Source of the DNA: Priestia endophytica DSM 13796
GTDB taxonomy: Bacteria > Bacillota > Bacilli > Bacillales > Bacillaceae_H
DNA: 64,000 nucleotides
Direction: 5' to 3'
Assembly (NCBI RefSeq): GCF_900115845.1
Contig: NZ_FOXX01000007.1
Span: 186,001 to 250,000 of the forward strand
Shown here: in pieces, positions 60,045 through 64,000 of the stretch
Layout: the number at the start of each line of letters is the position of its first letter
How positions within the stretch are numbered: position 1 is the first letter of the stretch
Position numbers and translations under genes: made by a program
The notes under the pieces: model-generated
What the model saw: the letters and a program-made list of their open reading frames with translations, nothing else
Told to the model about the DNA's origin: nothing
Database searches by the model: none

Positions 60045-60950
60045 ATGATGAAACAGAAGATTTCCATTATTGGCGTGCCAATGGACCTTGGTCAAATGAG
60101 GCGAGGAGTTGATATGGGACCTAGCGCAGTCAGGTATGCTGACTTAAGTGAAAGACTAAAAAAGTTGAATTATGATGTTACGGATGAAGGAGATATCGAA
60201 ATTGAAATTAAAGAAAGAGCAGACCTTCATGATTATACATCTTTAAAAAATCTAGAAGCTGTAACAAAGGGAAATGAGCGACTAAGCACAAAAGTAAGGG
60301 AAGTGGTGGAAAAAGGAAACTTTCCTCTTGTGATTGGGGGAGATCATAGTATAGCAATTGGTACGCTTGCAGGAGTAGGAAAACGGGCTAACAATCTAGG
60401 GGTGATTTGGTATGACGCGCATGGAGATTTAAATACACTTGAAACCTCTCCATCAGGGAATGTCCATGGCATGCCGCTTGCAGTTAGCTTAGGAATAGGA
60501 CATGAAAAACTAACGAATATAGGCGGATATATGCCAAAGCTAAAACCAGAAAATGTAGTAATAATTGGGGCTCGCTCTCTAGATGATGGAGAGAAAAAAT
60601 TAATCCGTGATAAGGGAATTAAAGTCTATACAATGCATGAGATTGATCGATTAGGAATGACCAAAGTAATGGAGGAGACTATCTCTTATTTAAAGAAACG
60701 TACAGATCAAGTTCATCTTTCTCTTGATTTGGACGGTTTAGATCCAAGAGAAGCTCCTGGAGTTGGTACTCCTGTTGTTGGAGGGATTAGTTATAGAGAA
60801 AGTCATTTAGCAATGGAAATGCTTGCAGAAGCAGAATTTATTACTTCAGCTGAATTTGTAGAGATAAATCCAATACTTGATAACTCCAACAAAACTGCCG
60901 AAGTTGCGGTTGCTTTAATCGGTTCTTTACTAGGAGAAAAGCTTCTTTAA
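60045..60950 (+). CDS. rocF: Arginase RocF
   Basis: Mn2+-dependent arginase, arginine to ornithine and urea, first step of the Roc arginine pathway. 301 residues. Metal motifs GGDHS near 100, WYDAHGDLNT and LSLDLDGLDP; FVEINPILDNSNKTAEVAV near the end. An open frame begins at 59988, but GGAGG before ATGATG (60045/60048) sets the start. rocD and rocR lie just beyond. Confidence 0.94.
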   Translation: MMKQKISIIGVPMDLGQMRRGVDMGPSAVRYADLSERLKKLNYDVTDEGDIEIEIKERADLHDYTSLKNLEAVTKGNERLSTKVREVVEKGNFPLVIGGDHSIAIGTLAGVGKRANNLGVIWYDAHGDLNTLETSPSGNVHGMPLAVSLGIGHEKLTNIGGYMPKLKPENVVIIGARSLDDGEKKLIRDKGIKVYTMHEIDRLGMTKVMEETISYLKKRTDQVHLSLDLDGLDPREAPGVGTPVVGGISYRESHLAMEMLAEAEFITSAEFVEINPILDNSNKTAEVAVALIGSLLGEKLL

Positions 60951-60992
60951 CAAGAAAGAACTCTCTAAACTTAGAGAGTTCTTTCTTGTTAA
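60947..60992. terminator. Bidirectional 21-bp perfect stem-loop
   Basis: Arms of 21 bases from TTAACAAGAAAG to CTTTCTTGTTAA, 4-base loop, no mismatches. The stop codon of rocF is in the first arm. Internal T/A runs let it stop both convergent transcripts. Confidence 0.85.
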
Positions 60993-61010
60993 GGGAAGAC
61001 CGTTATTTTA

Positions 61011-62216
61011 CTAATTAGAAAGCACAGAGTGAATTTTACGAATAGCCCAATCCAAATCTTCTTGAGAAATAATAAGTGGTGGTGCAAAGCGAATGACAGT
61101 ATTATGTGTTTCTTTACAAAGAAGTCCTTCTTCTTTCAGACGTTCACAATAAGGGCGAGCAGATGTTGTTAACTCTACGCCAATAAAAAGGCCGCGCCCT
61201 CGAATTTCCTTAATAAGGGAGCTGTTAATTTTCTTTAGTTGTTCCTTAAAATATTCACCTAATCTGAAAGAGCGTTCTGCTAAATGTTCCTCTTCTAACA
61301 CTTGGAGAGAAGCTAATGACACGGCACAAGCTAGAGGGTTTCCGCCAAATGTCGAACCGTGTGAACCAGGATTAAAAACGCCTAGAATATCTTTGTTTGC
61401 TACAACGCAAGAGATAGGAAAAACCCCACCTCCTAATGCTTTACCTAGGATAAGCATATCAGGTTCCACATCTTCCCAATCGCATGCAAACATTTTACCA
61501 GTACGAGCTAAACCAACTTGAATTTCGTCTGCAATAAATAAAACATCTTCCTTTTTACATATGTTTGCTGCTGCTTTTAAAAAACCTTCTGGGGGTAAAA
61601 CAATGCCAGCTTCCCCTTGAATCGGTTCAATAAGAAAAGCAACTGTGTTTGGTGTAATAGCTTTTTGTAAAGCTTCTAAGTCACCGTAAGGAATTCGTTT
61701 TATCCCAGGAAGCAGTGGACCAAATCCTTGCTTATATTCTTCTTCAGATGAAAGCGAAACAGCCGACATTGTTCTTCCATGGAAATTTCCATCACACGCG
61801 ATAATTTCTGCTTTATTTTCTTCAATCTGCTTGTTTGTATATCCCCATCGTCTTGCAGCTTTAATAGCTGTTTCAACAGCTTCTGCTCCTGTGTTCATTG
61901 GGAGAGCCATCTCTTTTTTTGTCAGTTTACAAATTGTTTCATACCAAGGACCGAGTTGATCGCTATGAAAAGCACGAGACGTGAGCGTTACACGATCTGC
62001 TTGTTTTTTTAATGCATCAATAATTTTTGGATGACGATGCCCTTGGTTAACAGCTGAATAAGCGCTAAGCATATCCATATAACGATTTCCTTCAGGGTCT
62101 TTTACCCATACTCCTTCAGCTCCTGAGATAACGATTGGAAGAGGATGATAATTATTTGCTCCATATGCTTCTGTTTGCTTAATAACTTCTTCAGAATAAC
62201 TGTATTTTAAACTCAT
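61011..62216 (-). CDS. rocD: Ornithine aminotransferase RocD
   Basis: Class III PLP aminotransferase converting ornithine to glutamate semialdehyde. 401 residues. [54 protein letters not shown] with Schiff-base Lys. The longer frame to 62336 crosses the promoter; ATG 62216 has GGAGGT upstream. Its SigL promoter and RocR neighbour make it a member of the arginine catabolic regulon. Confidence 0.94.
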   Translation of the reverse strand: MSLKYSYSEEVIKQTEAYGANNYHPLPIVISGAEGVWVKDPEGNRYMDMLSAYSAVNQGHRHPKIIDALKKQADRVTLTSRAFHSDQLGPWYETICKLTKKEMALPMNTGAEAVETAIKAARRWGYTNKQIEENKAEIIACDGNFHGRTMSAVSLSSEEEYKQGFGPLLPGIKRIPYGDLEALQKAITPNTVAFLIEPIQGEAGIVLPPEGFLKAAANICKKEDVLFIADEIQVGLARTGKMFACDWEDVEPDMLILGKALGGGVFPISCVVANKDILGVFNPGSHGSTFGGNPLACAVSLASLQVLEEEHLAERSFRLGEYFKEQLKKINSSLIKEIRGRGLFIGVELTTSARPYCERLKEEGLLCKETHNTVIRFAPPLIISQEDLDWAIRKIHSVLSN

Positions 62217-62318
62217 TGTAAAACCTCCTAATTTATCCTTAATCATGTAGTAGTTCCTGTTTATTCGGACTATAAGCACAGGAAAGAGAAAGCGTTTTGT
62301 GCTTCTGTCTACTTTATA

Positions 62319-62336
62319 ATGCAAGAACTGTGCCAA
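62319..62336 (-). promoter_or_regulatory. SigL (sigma-54) -24/-12 promoter of rocD
   Basis: On the minus strand TTGGCACAGTTCTTGCAT, an exact match to TTGGCAC-N5-TTGCAT, about 105 bases before the rocD start codon. Activated by RocR. Confidence 0.9.
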
Positions 62337-62339
62337 CTA

Positions 62340-62396
62340 TTTTTTTGCTGTAAGAATAGGCTAGCTCTAAAAATATGAAGATAAAAAGCAAAAAAA
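62340..62396. promoter_or_regulatory. Possible RocR upstream activating sequence
   Basis: Inverted repeat TTTTTTTGCT ... AGCAAAAAAA separated by about 37 bases, lying between the SigL promoter and rocR, where an enhancer-type site is expected. Spacing is longer than a simple operator. Confidence 0.35.
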
Positions 62397-62535
62397 ATAA
62401 GCGTTTATGGAGAGAAATAAGCATTAAAATTTGGCATTTTCTTTTATCTCGTCAGAAATATTATAAAAAATTTTGCGTATTAAAATTGTTTCTGATTAAA
62501 TAAAAAACAAGCAGTGTAAAAAGGAGCGAACTTAG

Positions 62536-63945
62536 ATGCATGAAAATAATGTGGAATATTTAAAATATTTAAAGCGAACTTATGAGCGAATTATGGATGA
62601 ACTAGATGTTGGATTACATGTTGTAAATAAAGATGGTAAAACCATTTTGTATAACAAAAAGATGATGGAAATGGAATTTATGAAAAGTGAAGATGTGTTA
62701 GATAAAGATTTACTTGAAGTGTTTATGTTTAAAAAAGGTCAACAAAGTACATTGCTTAGAGCATTAGAGGCAGGGGAAGAAACAAAAAACGAGAAGCAAA
62801 CGTACTTTAACAATAAAGGGAAAGAAGTAACAACGGTCAACAATACATTTCCTATCATAGAAAAAACGGAGATCCAAGGGGCAGTGGAAATTGCACGGGA
62901 TATTACCAAGATTGAGAGGTTAGTAAGAGAGAATATAAAGAGAAAGAAAGAAAGTAAGTTTACTTTTGAGAACATTATTGGGAAAAGCTCAGCTATTCAA
63001 GAAGTAATTGAAAGTGCTAAACGAGCAACGCGTACCTCGTCTTACGTACTGATTGTAGGAGAAACAGGAACAGGTAAAGAGCTTTTTGCTCAAGGAATCC
63101 ATTACGAGAGCAATCGTGCATCACGTCCTTTTATTTCTCAAAACTGTGCTGCTCTTCCAGATAACTTGATTGAAAGCTTGCTTTTTGGTACAAAACGAGG
63201 TGCTTTTACAGGGGCTGCTGATCATGCAGGATTATTTCAACAAGCAGAAGGAGGAACCTTGCTTCTCGATGAGATTAATTCTTTAAATATTCATCTTCAA
63301 GCTAAGCTGTTGCGTGTTTTGCAAGAAAAGAAGGTGAAGAGAATAGGAGATACGAAGGAAACGTCTGTTGATGTAAGAATTATTGCACATATTAACGAAG
63401 ATCCAATTGATGCTATTGCAAATAAGCATTTACGAAAAGATTTATATTATCGTTTAGGAGTTGTGACCCTTTTTATTCCACCGTTACGAGAAAGAAAAGA
63501 AGATATTCCGCTTCTTGCTCAGCATTTTATTCTAAAATATAATAAGCTTTTTCAGATGGATGTCCAAAAGATAAGTGAAGATGTTTTACAACTATTTTTA
63601 TCTTATGAATGGCCCGGTAATGTAAGGGAGCTAGAGCATGTTATTGAGGCTGCCATGAATATTATGGGGGATGAGGAGGAGAGGATTGAACGTTATCATC
63701 TACCTATGCAATATAGAGCGAAATGGGAAGCGCGTGAAGAAGTAGAAGAGAAAGATCCTTTGTTTAAAATGAAGGCTTTTCAAACTCTTTCTCTGAAAGA
63801 CCAAATGAAGTCATTTGAGAGATATTGTATTGTCCATGCTTTAAGAGAAAACAATTTTAAAATCTCGAAAACAGCTCATGTGCTAGGATTAAGTCGTCAA
63901 AGTTTACAATATCGAATGAAGAGGTTAAATATTGAGAAAGAATGA
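62536..63945 (+). CDS. rocR: Sigma-54-dependent activator RocR
   Basis: Activator of arginine catabolism genes, sensing ornithine/citrulline in B. subtilis. 469 residues: N-terminal PAS-like sensor (about 15-125), AAA+ domain with GETGTGKE (175-182) and the sigma-54 contact GAFTGA (222-227), LLLDEINSL, and a Fis-type HTH at the C-terminus (ISKTAHVLGLSRQSLQYRMKRLN). AAGGAGCG before the ATG. Divergent from rocD, as expected. Confidence 0.92.
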   Translation: MHENNVEYLKYLKRTYERIMDELDVGLHVVNKDGKTILYNKKMMEMEFMKSEDVLDKDLLEVFMFKKGQQSTLLRALEAGEETKNEKQTYFNNKGKEVTTVNNTFPIIEKTEIQGAVEIARDITKIERLVRENIKRKKESKFTFENIIGKSSAIQEVIESAKRATRTSSYVLIVGETGTGKELFAQGIHYESNRASRPFISQNCAALPDNLIESLLFGTKRGAFTGAADHAGLFQQAEGGTLLLDEINSLNIHLQAKLLRVLQEKKVKRIGDTKETSVDVRIIAHINEDPIDAIANKHLRKDLYYRLGVVTLFIPPLRERKEDIPLLAQHFILKYNKLFQMDVQKISEDVLQLFLSYEWPGNVRELEHVIEAAMNIMGDEEERIERYHLPMQYRAKWEAREEVEEKDPLFKMKAFQTLSLKDQMKSFERYCIVHALRENNFKISKTAHVLGLSRQSLQYRMKRLNIEKE

Positions 63946-64000
63946 AAGGAAAAAGTGTGAGTATACAGTTGTTTTTCTTGTGATCTATAACTAAAAAGAC

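Overview
The window is chromosomal DNA of an endospore-forming, low-GC Bacillaceae bacterium. From 1 to about 20 kb the gene order follows the Bacillus subtilis yjbH-yjcH segment: spxH, yjbI, yjbJ, yjbK, yjbL, sasB, nadK, yjbO, prpE, yjbQ, fabI, cotO, yjcA, spoVIF, yjcD, yjcG, yjcH. Two YjcZ-type micro-proteins and several small cysteine-rich or coiled-coil reading frames sit where B. subtilis keeps its cotVWXYZ genes. This suggests a Bacillus or Priestia-like genus; species cannot be fixed from sequence reading alone. No phage, intact insertion sequence or CRISPR array was seen.

Layout. 0-12 kb: redox and stress adaptor, alarmone synthesis, NAD kinase, Mg2+ and K+ transport, and FabI under a near-perfect FapR operator. 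11-19 kb: sporulation and coat genes around cotO, yjcA and spoVIF, then the UvrD-like helicase YjcD and the yjcG/yjcH pair. 20-23 kb: PgpA-like protein, acetyltransferases, a small lipoprotein and a solitary tRNA-Val(GAC) with its own promoter. 23-31 kb: an accessory block with a thiamine-binding protein, a HAD phosphatase, a possible group II intron scar, and a six-gene amino-sugar-acid catabolic operon (COG3964 amidohydrolase, DgaE-like ammonia lyase, DgaF-like aldolase, PfkB kinase, GntR regulator, GntP permease). It ends beside what looks like the decayed C-terminus of a tyrosine recombinase. 31-39 kb: DDAH-like hydrolase, YhjC/YhjB symporter, PrsA-like foldase, glnQHMP with a CodY-like box, and shikimate kinase. 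39-48 kb: a large secreted protein, phnDCEE behind four PhoP-type repeats, and ykaA-pit behind a long structured leader. 48-54 kb: a SurE-family protein lacking its metal-binding aspartates, next to an Fbp-type ABC transporter. 54-64 kb: cold-shock protein, cytosolic 5'-nucleotidase, lipase-like hydrolase, branched-chain aminotransferase, phosphoglycerate-mutase-like phosphatase, and the arginine catabolic genes rocF, rocD and rocR with a consensus SigL promoter for rocD.

How it fits together. Most genes are housekeeping or sporulation functions in short operons ended by clear hairpin terminators. The most interesting parts are (1) the amino-sugar-acid operon, whose mix of deacetylase, ammonia lyase, kinase, aldolase and proton symporter suggests a non-PTS route for an N-acetylated hexosaminate; (2) the SurE-like pseudoenzyme with switch-like hairpins in its leader, next to an iron/phosphonate-class ABC importer; and (3) several structured leaders or candidate small RNAs (pit leader, prsA leader, 59.7-59.9 kb). 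Domain calls rest on motifs recognised by eye; no database search was run.
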